From the NCBI GenBank assembly GCA_031841125.1, contig CM063111.1, forward strand, positions 57,411,535-57,475,534: 64,000 nt of DNA. Direction: 5' to 3'. This document shows, one piece after another, positions 22,062 to 33,710 of the stretch (position 1 is its first letter; every line of letters begins with the position of its first letter). This DNA is from Acanthococcus lagerstroemiae (Eukaryota; Arthropoda; Insecta; Hemiptera; Eriococcidae). Both the position numbers and the translations under genes were made by a program. A model generated the notes under the pieces. It did not search any database and had not been told where the DNA came from. It was given only the letters and a program-made list of their open reading frames with translations.

Positions 22062-22345
22062 AGTGTGGCGAATAATCCCGAACGTTCGAGATAAGCGAAC
22101 AAAGATCGACACGTTTCGAGCAGCAGAATAGAAGTTCGATATCGAAAGCGATAAGGAGTTTCGCCGATAACGCCGGGATATATATAAAGACCGCTGGCCG
22201 TCGCCGTATAGTCTAGTTTGTAAATGCGATAACTGTGCGTTCTCTAAGCAATCTAGCTACTGTGTCTTGTGCGTTTTATATTAGTGTGATATTAAAAGTT
22301 CTTAGTACTTGTTTTCGTGCGTTTTTCGGTGCGAATCTCGTTACA
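22062..22345 (+). repeat. 3' LTR of the gypsy element (284 bp)
   Basis: It begins agtgtggcgaataatccc directly after the polypurine tract; the same 21 bases, with one difference, mark the 5' end at 20,797. The right edge ttaca at 22,345 is set by the ATAAT target duplication. A TATA-like tatataaa at 22,181-22,188 gives a plausible promoter for a transcript starting roughly 30 bases downstream. Confidence 0.7.
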
Positions 22346-22350
22346 ATAAT

Positions 22351-23700
22351 ATCAAAACTGACCATTTTTGCTGGGAAGTACGTTAAAATGGCACGCAAAG
22401 ATAGGGGTAGTCACAAGTGTACTTCTCCTCTGGAGAGTACGTTCACAAACGAACCTGGCGGAAAATAAATGAATTAAAATGAAAAATTTTCTTTAGTTAT
22501 TTATTTTTGTGTGAGGAACCCAAAAATTAATGTCTTTCAATTGACAACACTTTCTCTGCCGTTTTTTCCTTCGAATTGAGGCTTGGAATCAAAGTGACTG
22601 ACACCTGGCGGCATTGTCTAATTTGAGCGATCAAATAAATGTAGGATGGTCCGGGGCAAAAGGACAAAAAATACATTTTTTATGAATTTCATCACTTGGA
22701 GTAATTTTTTTGTTCTTTGAAGTGTATCAATGTGTGCGTGAGACCTTCCTGCGTTTTTCGGAAAAACAGATTAGATCTCGCGCATAATACTGTAATTATT
22801 CACCAGTCTTCCAGTTCACTTATTACCCCGGCATATGGGCAAAAAGTGAACCCCCTGGGGTGAAAAACGTAGGTATATTTTCAATGCTACGACGTAAATT
22901 GTCAGGAAAAAACCTTCATTATCTTCTTTTGTACGTAAATGTTATTAAAAAAAAAAAACGAAATACATACAGCGTACTATATCAAATTTCTACGCGATTT
23001 TGAACATTGTTGCCGAAGAATGAATATGAAAAAAGACCTCAACATAACAAAATGTAACACTGATACGAACAATTACACGTACGCTTTTTGCCCCAAAAGC
23101 GTTCGTCTTTTACCCCAGCAATTTTATCGCTCATTATTCTTTTTAAATCATTATTTCACAACTCTTAAGTTCTTGTATGGAAAGCTAATGAAATTTGCTA
23201 CTCAATAATGTGAACACATTCGAAAACTGACTGTGGACCTCGGAAATGTTTTCGTGTTTCAGAATTTTCCCTTTTTTTCAGGCATATGAAGGATTTTTTT
23301 TATTTGTTTAATGGAAAGAGGCCTACATTTCGTAAGTACCTACGTACTGATCTTTTTTTTTTAAATTTGGACAATTGACTTATGAACATCACTAGGGCCA
23401 GGGGTAGACGGGTAATACTTCTTACCCCCTTAAATGTTTCTTTTTTTGGGTGAGTAGAAATGACTAAAATTACTCTACCCGAAAATTCAAATGCCAACAT
23501 GAGTAAATATCATTTTAAAAAATTACCCCCCCCCCCCTCGTCGCCTCAAAAAGATCCACCGACGTCAACACTACTGAAAAAATTACCCTTTCTAAAAATT
23601 TCCCAGCAAAGTTTCTGATTCTACTTACTAATTAAATTTTTTAATTGAATTTACTTCATTTTAAAATTTAATAATTAATTTTTTCGGAGGTATAAAATTG
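22351..23700. other. Unassigned AT-rich DNA
   Basis: No gene recognised. A short plus-strand frame just after the LTR (ATG at 22,388) might be an element remnant but matches nothing. Poly-C at about 23,527-23,538. Confidence 0.35.
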
Positions 23701-23886
23701 CATGAATATTCTGTACGTAGGGTGTGCCAATTCACTTGTTTTCTCTTCTGTAGTCCAGAGCGCGCTTTTGGCTGTTACGCCGTCCTCAGTGGAATACCCT
23801 GAAAAAAAAAGTGAATTGGCACATCCTACACACAGAATTATACCAAGTTCACTCACACTACAAAATGGACACTAAATTGCATGAAT
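23695..23886. mobile_element. Inverted-repeat element, copy 1, in 13-bp direct repeats
   Basis: Arms at about 23,709-23,737 and 23,809-23,837 are inverted repeats (core gtgccaattcactt) around a 71-base centre containing gtccagagcgcgcttttggctgtt. The whole is flanked by aaattgcatgaat at 23,695-23,707 and 23,874-23,886, which could be a long TSD. Relative: 61,972-62,100, where the centre is inverted with respect to the outer sequence. No coding capacity. Confidence 0.7.
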
Positions 23887-25365
23887 GCCTGACCAAGTCT
23901 ATCATAGCTGACCACACTATGTTCCAGTAGCTGACCACATTTTTAAATTGATAATTTTAGGCAATTAAGGAATAGAGCTGTGGCAAAATAAATTCATTTT
24001 GGACAGAAAAGAGAAAATTCTGTAAGTACATCCCTAAATTTCCAATTTCTTACGAATTGTCCTACTGACATGACAGTGCATAAGGAAAGGGAATAAAAAA
24101 ACGGTATTTCAAGCTAGCATCTATTTAGTTTTTTAGCACTCTCAAAATCAGAAAATTGGCAGTTTTACCACAATTGTTCTTTGTTTCTCCACTCCCCCCC
24201 CCTTAAAAAAAACAATCTAATTTCAAATGTGCGATATTTTTGAGTCGAAAATTGTAGAAATGATTATCCATTGCAGAAAAAAAGTTTAAATTTGTTTACC
24301 TAATTAGAAATGTTTCTACTTTCAGTTTCATTAATATTTTTTCACAATTTGTTTTTAATAAATAAATTTTTGAACCTATGTGCTTACTGTTGCTTTTTGG
24401 AACTGCACAACAAATTTATGGTACTGTTCAATATGGGTGGTACTGCCCTTTAGAATAGGCGTTGTTTCATGTTGAGTCAGTTTAGCTTATTTGACGTGTG
24501 TTATTTAGATTTTGGGGCTCGTACAGATTTCGATGAGATAAATAATCAAAATTAAAAAAAGGAAGCGGAAACTTACAGCTTTTTACTCGAAGAAAAAGGA
24601 CAAAACTGTCTCAGATAAAAAGGTCTGTTTCTTTCTTTGAGGAGGAAAATGAAAATCGGCCTTTGCCTCATTTGATGGACAAGAATTTCATTCCCTGTCT
24701 TGAAGTATGGAAAATAACTTGTTCTACTTTTTGAACAACCAGAAAGCCAAAGGGACAATTTTTTTGTCTCTTAACCAAACATAAAATTTTTCTCTTCCTC
24801 ACCTCGTATATAGATTTTTGCCAAATTTAGGCACTGAATTTCAATGCGGCAAAATTTCTTTAAGTTACACATAGTTTACGTTACTGGACATTTCATGTGA
24901 AAGAAGAAAGGATACATAATCAAACTACTGGGGAAACATTTTCAAGATTCGTGGAGAAATTTGAAAACCTTCCAGTTTTACGGGAAAAAATAGTTGACAT
25001 AGTTGCGGTGAGCATGAAACTGGGCTTGCAGAAAACGGAGGGACCCGTGCCTGTATTGATCCACCCGAGCTTATGGTCTACTGTTATTCATTTCATCACT
25101 TTCTTTCCATTTTTTCTAAAATGATTTAATTTTCATTTTTTTTTTTAAATTCGAGTTAGCTTCCTTCTTTTGGATCTATCTGAAATTTTATTTCATGTTT
25201 TTTTTTGTATCCTTCGTAAAATAATTTTAATTTTGAATCTTATTAAAAAATTAATTTTTTGATTTTTGTTTCGTATCACCTGAAAATTTCCCTAATTTTT
25301 TTAAGCTACATTTTAATTTTTGAATAAATTGTCAAAAAATGCGATATTATTTCATTTCATTAAAC
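23887..25365. other. Unassigned, very AT-rich DNA
   Basis: No gene or repeat relative recognised. Strong T runs occur on the plus strand at 25,120-25,330. Confidence 0.35.
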
Positions 25366-25910
25366 AAAATAACAAAAGATGGAAGGAAGAAAAGAGATAT
25401 TAGTAGTAGAATAGTACACGCCAAATTAGCGTTATATCGAAAAAGTAATTTTTTCAAATCGAAATTAAATCTGGAATCATAAAAATGTTTGGAAACGTGA
25501 GCCTTGTTTGGATGAGGAACGAGGAAAACCAGAGAAGAGAAGGATCGAAGCTTTTGAGATGTGGTGCTATAGGCGAATACTCAGTATCAAATGGACGGAT
25601 AAGGTAAGAAATGAGGAAGTACTTGACAGAGTAGGAGGTATAATGGATATTTGGAATTGTCTGAAGGGGAGGGGAGATAAACTAATAGGGTCTAACTTGA
25701 GGCACCAAGGAATAATATCACTGCTGCTAGAAGGACGGGTGGAAGGAAAGAGTTAGGTAGGTTGACAAAGATTCCAGTATGTCAACAGATAATCGATGAT
25801 GTCAAATGTTAGAGGTATTTGGAAGTGAAAGAACTCACACAAGATAAGAAGAAATGGAGAGCTGCATCAAACCGGACAACTTTATCGTCATACTTCCAAA
25901 GGTTTCCTAA
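25366..25910 (+). pseudogene. RTE-like LINE ORF2 C-terminal fragment
   Basis: The region after the RT palm of an RTE/BovB-like element. It begins KITKDGRKKRDISSRI (25,366), continues with a degraded part, then KRRIEAFEMWCYRRILSIKW and TDKVRNEEVLDRV (25,508 onward), LLEGRVEGK, and in another frame a C-terminal block ending KKKWRAASNRTT. A stop at the end of the first block, a TAG at 25,754 and frame changes make it a pseudogene. The sequence ends in a ttatcgtcat-like tail. A second, shorter copy of the last ~130 bases lies at 51,397-51,535. Confidence 0.8.
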
Positions 25911-26865
25911 ACATTTAGCATTTCATTTAATTACTACCTTGTGAAAATTTCGATAAATTATCTTGAAAATATTTGAAAAGTAAATGATTCCAGAAAACCA
26001 CAAAAACGAGAGTAGCCGATTCTAGAAGTATTTTGCACGCTAAATTTGATTCCGTTCTTTGTTTTTCTTAATTAGCTTTCCTTTGTTCGTAAATTCATTC
26101 TGAATATTGTCCCGTATTTCTCTCTTTTATTTGAAATATTAAGGAATGTGGCTACACTGCATGCACTACGAAACGTAAACTCACCAACACATTTAGGAGT
26201 GTGAAAGTGTGATTCGATATCAAAGATCAAAGAAGCTTATCAGTTTAATACACCATCAATGTCTTCAGTTAAAATGAAACAACTTCTCAAAATACGCTAT
26301 TTCATTTCCCAGTAAATGTACAAAATTATTGGCTAATTGAGCATTTTTAATTTGAATTCAACGTTAAGAATACGTTAAGGATCGTCTATTTTCCTTCATA
26401 TGGTTTCCAAAAAATCTCAGTACGTTGCGTAGTATTGGAGGCAAAACTTGACTTTCCAAACTTGCGGCTGCCCAAAAAATCTCCGACAATATCAAGGGTA
26501 AAACAAAAATATAGGTCATTATCCTCAGGTTGGTATGAAAACATTTCACCCATTACCGCGCAATTTCAGGCAACAGTACGCACTGAGGAGGTTTATTTGC
26601 GTTTTACTCAAAAGCTGAGTAAATGGAGAAATAGACATTTTGATTCTATATGCCTTAAGTATCGAAATAATGCTGAAAATTCTTTCACCCGTTAAATTTC
26701 CAGTCCTCGGGGGGGGGGGGGGGAGGCGCTTTTACTGGATGGAGGCTAAGCCTCCAAGCACCCTCCTCATTTACGCTATGAATCTTGCCAGGTTTCAGGA
26801 GATAAATAGTGATGAAAAAGGAAACAAATTCGTCGAATGGAACCGTTATTTATTTTATTTTTTTA
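25911..26865. other. Unassigned DNA
   Basis: No gene recognised. It carries a poly-G run at about 26,709-26,722. Frames at 26,435-26,695 and 26,640-26,879 show no recognisable domain. Confidence 0.35.
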
Positions 26866-29690
26866 ATTTACTGCCTTGATTACGGATTGCGTCCCTTAGT
26901 AAGTGGGTCGCTGACTAATCTGCCCAATGTGGGGTAAAGGCTTCTGTCACCCTTTTCCATATTTTCCTTTCCCTAGCAGTTGTTCCCCAGCGAGGGCTTA
27001 AGGTTTTCAGAAATTCATCTACCCACCGGGTAGCTGGTCGTCCTGGATTCCTTTCTCTGCCCATAGGGATCTACAGAGTACAAGCAGAGTTCCATTCTCC
27101 TCTAATCATGTGTCCCGCATATCTGTATTTCAGTTGTTTTATTTTGTACCCTATATTCCTTAACCTCGTTTGGTTCCTGATGGAGCTCATTTTCACCCTA
27201 TCCTCCAACCTGATCCCTAGCATACTCTTTAGCATTGAATTATATGTTTTTTCCAGACGTTCAGTTTGTTTTTTTGTTAGTGACCTTGTCTGACATCCGT
27301 ATGTCAGGGTGGGGATTACACAACTTTCCAAGAATTTTGTTTTGAGCATAATTTTCATCTTACTTTTTAGAATATGTTTTTGTGCTCAGAAGGATTTCCA
27401 GCCATTCGATATTCTTGCACTAATGATTTGGCCCATGTTATTATTAAATGAAATGGTTTGTCCTAGGTATTTGTACGCCTCTACTCTGTTAATTTTCCCC
27501 TCTTCTAGCCATAGTTCCTTCTCCCCTGCTTTGTTTGACATAAATTTTGTTTTTGATCAATTCATTGAAAGTCCAAACTCTTGGTTGTATCCTTTAGTTC
27601 TTTCGTCAGTTTTTCCATTTCCTCAAAATCCTTAGCAATAATTACAATGTCGTCTGCAAACCTTAGATGGTTTAGCCAGCGACCCTGAACCTTAATCCCT
27701 TTCCCCTCTCAATCTAAAGTTCTAAAAATTTGCTCTAGTACGCTGTTGAAGAGGTTCGGGGACAAAGGATCCCCTTGTCTTACACCCCTTTAGACAGGAA
27801 ACTTTATACCTTTCGTGTCCGTCCTCGCATAGGCTTCGGAGCAACCATATGAGTAGCTGAGAATTTCGATGACTTTGTAAGGAACTCCTTGTTCTGCCAG
27901 GAACTACCATAGCTTATCATGATAGAGAGAATCAAACGCCTTGTTGAAGTCTATAAACATCAGCCACGTCTCTAATTTGTAATCCTTTGCTTTTTCAATA
28001 ATCTGGTTCAGTGATTGGATATGTGATCGACTGTGGAAAATTTTTTTCTAAAGCCGCCTTGTTCAGTAGGTTGTTGGAAATCTAGTATATTGTAGATGCG
28101 CTCTTTTAAGATTTTCATAAAGATTTTGGCGAACTTCGAGGATAGGCTGATGGGGCGGTAGTTGTTAATATCCGACCTATCAACTTTTTTGTGCAGGATG
28201 ATGATTTCGGCTATATTCCATTGTTGTGTTGGTTATACCTGTTTCCAGATTGAGTAGATTTGTTAAAGGTTGCGTTAATGCTTGATGTTTAGTTTCATTT
28301 TGGATATTATCAAGGCCGTGTGCTTTACTTATTTTGAGTCCCTTCATAGTTTTTTCTACCTCTTCGCACAGGATGGGCACGACTTGTTCTTTGTTAGTAG
28401 CTTTTTCTCTCCACATATTATTATTTTCGCTAGGGTTTACCGCGTATAAATGTTTGTAGAACTCTGTTGCCACTTCCCTAATTCTTCTCTTCTGTATTTT
28501 TCAAGTCCTAAGTTATTTTTCAGCTTTGGGAGCATGAAAAGCCTGTTTGAATAATTTTGTTTTTTGTTTTTTTACTGGAGCCGCTTTCCTGCACTATTTT
28601 CTCTATTGGTTTAGTATCAGATTCGGAGACATCCTGTCGAATTTTTTTCCGAATGAGTTTTCTTAGTTCGCTATGCTCTATTATTTCCAAAGTTGTTTTA
28701 TGTGGTTTACTGTTCAACGTTGTTCTTTTTACTGTAAGTTTTTTGGTTTCCAGAGACAATTTATCGTCAGTTATTGGTTTCGTTCTTTCGACTCCTACTA
28801 GTTTTTCCGTGGTTTTTATAGCTTTTCCAACATGTTATATTTCTGTTAGGTTTCCAGAGTCAAGTCGAAACCGTTTTTTGCTAGTTCTTTTCCGAGGATT
28901 TGATTGGCTATTGCATATTTGTGTACTGGTATAATAATGTTACTTCCTACTGAACTTCTGTTTTTCTACTGTGGGTGTGGCTTTTTTCATATTTTTAGGA
29001 GACATCATCCTCCCATCCTATGGTCCGAGGAGAATTCAGATTTGTACAAAATTTCTTGGTTAGAGACTATCTTCATATCGTTTGTTAGGAAGTGGTCAAT
29101 TTCGTTTCTGGTTTTACTATTTAACGACTCCCAGGTCCATTTTCTTTGATTTTTTTGTTTCAAATGTTGATGCAATTTTCAGGTTATTTTGTTCAGCAAA
29201 GTCTAGCACTTTCAAACCATTTTCGTTTGTGAGCCCTGTTTTAAATGGTCCCACACTAAAGTTTTCGGTGATATCTTTTCCGATCTTGGAGTTGAAATCG
29301 CCCATTACTATACTGTGTAGTATTCTTGTTCCTGGCTTGTTATTTTGTTGAGTTGCTGGTAGAAGGTATCCTTTTCTTTTTGTTTAGCTCCTAAAGTTGG
29401 GGTATATATTTGTATTATTGTAATTTTAATTTCCAAGTTGATCTGTAGCTTTACCAGTGCTATTCGTTCTAACAAGCCTTGGATTTTTATAATGTTGTTT
29501 GTAAGGTGTTTGTTTACATAAAAACCTACCCCCTCCCCTGTAACCTTGGGTCTCGCCAAAATATTAGAAACAGTTTCCGCTTTTTCTTTTAACAGGTTTT
29601 CTCCGTTTCTTTTGGTTTCGCTAATACCTACTATGCCAAAATTGATTTTTAGCTAATACATTTTCGTTTCCCCCCAAAGTTTCAAATGCC
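26866..29690 (-). mobile_element. 5'-truncated non-LTR retrotransposon
   Basis: Related to the 14,778-18,770 element but more decayed. It keeps the distal part of the endonuclease, linker, RT and C-terminal domain, and an A-rich 3' end on the minus strand (aaattaaaaaaataaaataa, about 26,845-26,866). No ORF1 is seen; the left part of the endonuclease is lost, so it is 5'-truncated near 29,690. Confidence 0.8.
26913..29660 (-). pseudogene. LINE ORF2 remnant (endonuclease, RT, C-terminus)
   Basis: In sense order: VGISETKRNG (near 29,630), GVGFYVNKHL, IIQIYTPTLGAKQ, MGDFNSKIG (near 29,300), a lysine-rich linker, FYKHLYAVNP (near 28,460), the FADD region RFADDIVIIAKD (about 27,640-27,660), LESCVIPTLTYGCQTRSLTKK (27,330-27,270), KYRYAGHMIRGEW and the C-terminal WVDEFLKTL ... 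KRVTEAFTPHWAD ending at a stop at 26,913. At least six frame changes or stops separate these blocks. The order and end match the better-preserved ORF2 at 14,873-17,714. Confidence 0.8.
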
Positions 29691-30599
29691 ACGAAACAAC
29701 CGTTTTCAACTATTTTCTCATTTTGAAAAAATCCTCACGCCACTATGTGACATTAAAATTGCTTTTTTTATTTGAGAACCAGCTCGCTAAATTTGGTACT
29801 TCAGCTGGGTGCTTGAGCAGGTCGTACTCTACAGCCACACTTCAAAGTGAATGAGACTGGAGAAGAATTACGAGGAGGTGAACAATAAATTTTCATATGC
29901 ACGAAACCGGCTCGGCTCGTTTGAAGTACGCGTGCTCTACCAGATTTCTGCGTAATTTTCAGTAGAACGTACCCGGCACTGAATCGCAATAAGTGCGACT
30001 CGCGACGAGTAATAATGATCGCGGTGGTTTTGTCTTCAAAGACCAGCAGCTAGCCGACGGCGGTGCTTCGTAATTACGCGAATGTTTATTGCCTCATTCT
30101 AGCCGTCCGCTGTGGCATCTATGTCGCAATTACCATACTTTGCCGACTTGACCACTTAATTTTCGTGGTCAGCAACGGCTGTGAGGGCACTAACAGTCGC
30201 TGGCTGAGTACCTCTGAGAAAAATGGTACGTATCATATAGCCAAGGAGAATATGAAATTTTGCCTTGAAAAATTGAACACAGAATGAACATACACTCTGC
30301 CCACCTAAGAAGCAAAACGAAATTCAGTTTAATCAAATGGGCATGTCCTCATTAGGGTCGTTATCCCGTTAGAAAGAACTAACAAGCACACTGCAGACCG
30401 CAAAATACACAACTACCGACTGTTGTTATTCGGTCAGATTTATACTACCAGAGTATTAACAGACCAATTCGCAACCAGTAGTGTTAATTCTTGTTCATTT
30501 TCGCAGTTCGGGAAAAAAATTTGGTTTGAGGAATACACACATCAACACCTTGTTCAGGGAGGATAATGGGGCAAACGCCCCTCCAAGAGAAAAATAATC
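29691..30599. other. Unassigned DNA
   Basis: No gene recognised. The segment 29,780-30,290 is less AT-rich and may be single-copy. The 62- and 74-codon frames there have no family signature. Confidence 0.35.
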
Positions 30600-30910
30600 G
30601 TTCTTGCTGCGTCTCAAACAAGCGTACTAGTGTCTTATCCAGTTCTAAAAAATCCTAAACAAGTGTAAAAAAGTCTCATAAGTCATAGATGAGACTTCAA
30701 GAGTCATACGAGTATTAAGCGAGTATAGAAGAGTTTTTAAAAGTCTTAAGTTCTCAAAGATTTCAAACGAATCCTGAGATATTTTAAAAAATCTTAAGGA
30801 AACTCAAAAAGTCATGATCAAGTCTTGAAGAGTCCTGATCAAGTCTAGAAGAGTCTAAAAGTCTTTAGCACATTTGGAAGAATCATAACGAGTCTTACTC
30901 CTTCTCCTTT
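30600..30910. repeat. Degenerate array, AAGTCTTRAAGAGTC type
   Basis: About 300 bases in which AGTC/AGTAT-like words recur every ~10-11 bases: agtctcataagtcatag, agagtcatacgagtatt, aagtcttgaagagtcctg, agtctagaagagtctaaaag. Units are not exact copies. It matches the style of 62,480-63,360 and the reverse complement of 885-1,010. Confidence 0.6.
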
Positions 30911-31304
30911 GGCGAGGGGAAAATTGGATGGTATTGTGATGAATCCTGAAAATTTTGGTAATTTAATAATTTTTGGTCAAGCTTGGTGCAGTTCATTTTC
31001 AATTTTTCTTGCTGATTTTAGTTAGACTAAGCTGAATTTAATCATGTTCGGTCGATTTCGGCTCTTTTCCATCATTTTTGATTATGTCTGGTCGACATCG
31101 GGTATGCAATAAAAATCGAAAGGACCATAGGAATAGTTACAAATAGGGAGGGGGAGCTTGGTGCTTAGCCACTCCATCTTGTGAAAGCCCAACAAAAACA
31201 TGAAGAATTATACAAGCGAATGTTCAACATTATTTTGATACTTGTAAGCCAACCATGAGCCCCCCCCCCCCAGATTCAGGTCGGCTATTTGCACTTATAA
31301 CTAT
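30911..31304. other. Unassigned DNA with a TCGGTCGATTTCGG-style stretch
   Basis: The segment 30,960-31,110 repeats words such as ttttggtcaag, gttcggtcgatttcggc and gtctggtcgac, the reverse-complement style of the array at 12,316-12,745. A run of C at about 31,261-31,271 follows. Confidence 0.4.
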
Positions 31305-32085
31305 AGGCTAGGGATGCTTGGCTTGGGAAACTGAACTTCCAACTGAACAAAGTTCTGAGCGGCCACGGGTGCTTCGGCAGGTAATTACATTGGATGGCGA
31401 TAGTGCCGAGCCTCGCGTGCACGCACTGTGATCGAGGGGCGGAGGACAAACCCTGGCACACTCTATTCGAGTGTAAGGACTGGGAGTAGGAGAGGCGCGG
31501 GTCGGTAATAGCGATGGATCCTCGGCGTGATCGGCCGTCTCGCGCCGGACACCTTGGTTCCACAAATGCTGAAGAGTAAAAGCGAATGGAACCGGGTGTT
31601 GGCCATAGTCTCGACCATCATGAAGAAGAAGAAGATGCAGACAGAGTGGTCGAGATAGAAGGCCGACGAACAAAGCTCAGTCCACACTGGACACAACGAC
31701 TCTGTATCATCCTAGAACTGCTATAGCTGCTGCGGACCCTCGGCAGGGCTCACCCCGCCATCACCACCTTCTGGCACCGCCACACGTACCAAGACGAGGA
31801 GGTGAGGGGTGGAGGAAAGAAGCGCGTCCGCCTGTGGTGCACCCGAATCCCAGGTTAATGCTGGGTGAGCGTTGCCTCGGTCAATAAGGTGTCTCAAAGT
31901 GGTCCAGCAGGACAGCCTGAATCCAAAGCGAAGAGGCCAAATGAGGGCTCGGGCCAGTCTCAATACGTTCCTCTGGTCCCTGATGCGACACTCGAAAGGG
32001 TAGTTCCCGGGCCAGAAGTGTGGTGTCTGGGGAGCCACTTTGGTATGCGTGCATCGCTATGCGCTCCACCAAGTGAGGGGACATT
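31305..32085 (+). mobile_element. R1-clade LINE 3' end, copy B
   Basis: A 5'-truncated copy holding the last part of ORF2 and the 3'UTR on the plus strand. The 3'UTR (about 31,720-32,085) aligns with copies at 8,024-8,335 and 55,135-55,475 in reverse orientation. The coding part aligns with the reverse complement of 55,475-55,821. The left edge is taken where the coding similarity begins; no TSD was identified. Confidence 0.8.
31326..31710 (+). pseudogene. R1-clade ORF2 C-terminus with CCHC motif
   Basis: The frame reads FQLNKVLSGHGCFGR, then CTHCDRGAEDKPWHTLFEC, a CX2C...HX4C zinc-knuckle-like motif characteristic of R1-clade ORF2 C-termini (nucleic acid binding), then KDW and ERRG, and a second-frame piece EPGVGHSLDHHEEEDADR. 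There are stops at about 31,380, after KDWE (near 31,488) and near 31,577, so it is non-functional. Confidence 0.8.
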
Positions 32086-32397
32086 GGCTAAAAGTGGGTT
32101 CCTAAAAAAATGAGGTTAAAAAAAAAACATATCAAAAGTCATTCCATACCAGTTCGAACGAAAACTGGCTCTTTTGATCACGGACCTCTTCATTCTTTCG
32201 GTCATAAGATCTCGAGTTTTTTAAAACTGACAACATTAGAAATATTTGACTGATCAGAGCATATTTTAGAAGAGGGGGTGAACTAGAAAAAAGTATTAGG
32301 TTTGTATCGATGTAGACAAATTCTCTGGAAAAGGAGGAAACTATAGAACGTAGCGTGTGGCACAATCGTACTTTACTGCGTGACACTGCTTCGCCAC
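32086..32397. other. Unassigned DNA
   Basis: No gene recognised. Confidence 0.35.
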
Positions 32398-32419
32398 TGG
32401 GTGGCACTAGTGCCACCCA
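32398..32419. repeat. Perfect 22-bp palindrome
   Basis: tgggtggcact is followed directly by its reverse complement agtgccaccca, with no spacer. It sits in otherwise unassigned DNA. Confidence 0.8.
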
Positions 32420-33300
32420 CTTTGTATGTTATGTTAATTTATGGCATGAGACTGATATTTCATCACTTATTGCGACAGAATGTTTAGCTGTCTACATGTC
32501 TAAAACTATATTTTGGGGTTCAAACTTCCTATTTTTTATTTTTTTTTGAAAAAAGGTTTAATTTCGAACTCACGTTTTCCAGTATATTTACGTTTAGAAT
32601 CGGCTAAATTTTCCATAGACTGTTATCAAAGGTTCCGTCAACTCCTTGTAAAAATTTTGATGCGGGTAATAATACTTTTAAAAAATGAAAGAAAGACAAT
32701 TTAGTAGAATCCGGAGTCGAAGTCATGTTTTCCACAGGTGGAGTCGCCATTTTGGGGCAGAGTCGAGTCAGTAAAATTCACCTAATTTTGACTCCGCGGA
32801 GTTGGAGTTGGAGCAATGGGTTAAGTGACTCTGCAGCACTTTTTTTAAATCATTTTGCGAAATTTAGTGGGCGAACCTTCACTGTCAGATATTATACAAA
32901 GATTCTGGAATTCGGACACTGAGATCACGAAAACATAATACATATCTGAATTTTAAAAAGGCGAAGCACAAACGAGGAACCAAGGATGAAACTATAATGA
33001 GGTAAGGCATAGCCAGGTAAAAAAAGTAATGTTAACAGATACCTACAGGAAAAACTATGGTAATGTAAGGATCTAACAGTCTCAGCATGTCAACATTTAG
33101 TGCCAAATATGCCACCTACGCATTATTGCCTAAGATACTACGAAGCCGGAGTCAGCGTTTTGCTAGAGTTGGAGTCAGAGTTCGACCGGAGCTCAAGCTA
33201 TATGGGGAATCGGATTCTATTTTCTCGGGACCCGAATCTTAACAGTTTAGTAGACTGAAAATGATTGTATGAATCAACATTAAGATTAGACTGAAAAATA
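32420..33300. other. Unassigned DNA with GGAGTTGGAGTT words
   Basis: No gene recognised. Segments at about 32,708-32,830 and 33,140-33,200 are built from gagtc/gagtt words (ggagttggagttggagc, ggagtcagcg, gttggagtcagagttc), a degenerate hexamer repeat. Confidence 0.4.
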
Positions 33301-33710
33301 TGAAGTCCGGATTTGAAAACACAATAAAGTGGAAAATACGGTTATTCTATCGAGTAATAACATACATATTTTATTTCAATTTTTATATACAGTATTGTGC
33401 TCTACACTGGACTTTAATTTTTCAAATACATATTTTTCAGCGTCGGCCAAGGAATCTGAAGTTTGATTTTGAAAATGCAGTAGGCCGTAAAATACGGGTA
33501 TTGTATCGAGTATTAAAACGCTCATATTTACTTTACTTTTACATAAAGTTTTCCGCTCTCAATTGGACTCTCAATTTCCCCCAAAATGTGGATTTTTAGG
33601 AAAAAACCTGCTGGTCTAACAGAGGGCTCCAGACTTGATTGAAAACCGAAGTAAAATAATTATAGTATTTTTCCAGTATCACGATTTCAAATTCAAATTT
33701 TTCAAAATCA
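33301..33710. repeat. Tandem repeat, period about 156 bp
   Basis: Unit 1 starts tgaagtccggatttgaaaa at 33,301 and unit 2 tgaagtttgattttgaaaa at 33,457. Both continue with aaaatacggg/ttatt, tatcgagta, ctc-atttt and attggactc/cactggact blocks. A third, partial unit begins near 33,635 (tgattgaaaaccgaag). Divergence is about 25-30% by eye. Confidence 0.65.

Larger units (their letters stand above)
20797..22345 (+). mobile_element. Internally deleted Ty3/gypsy LTR retrotransposon
   Basis: The element starts with 21 bases of LTR (agtgtagcgaataatcccg...) at 20,797, jumps directly into the pol sequence just before integrase, and ends with a purine tract aaggaggggg (22,051-22,060) and the 3' LTR. Candidate 5-bp TSDs ATAAT lie at 20,792-20,796 and 22,346-22,350. 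The missing part (most of the 5' LTR, gag, protease, RT, RNase H) was therefore deleted after insertion or in the donor. The frames are broken by stops and a frameshift. Confidence 0.8.

Noticed and set aside
22388..22468. Short frame after the 3' LTR as a gag start of a second element
   Set aside because: It lies outside the TSD, is only 26 codons from its ATG, and matches no gag.
31308..31673. 121-codon minus-strand frame
   Set aside because: Antisense to the R1-clade ORF2 C-terminus and its GC-rich flank.
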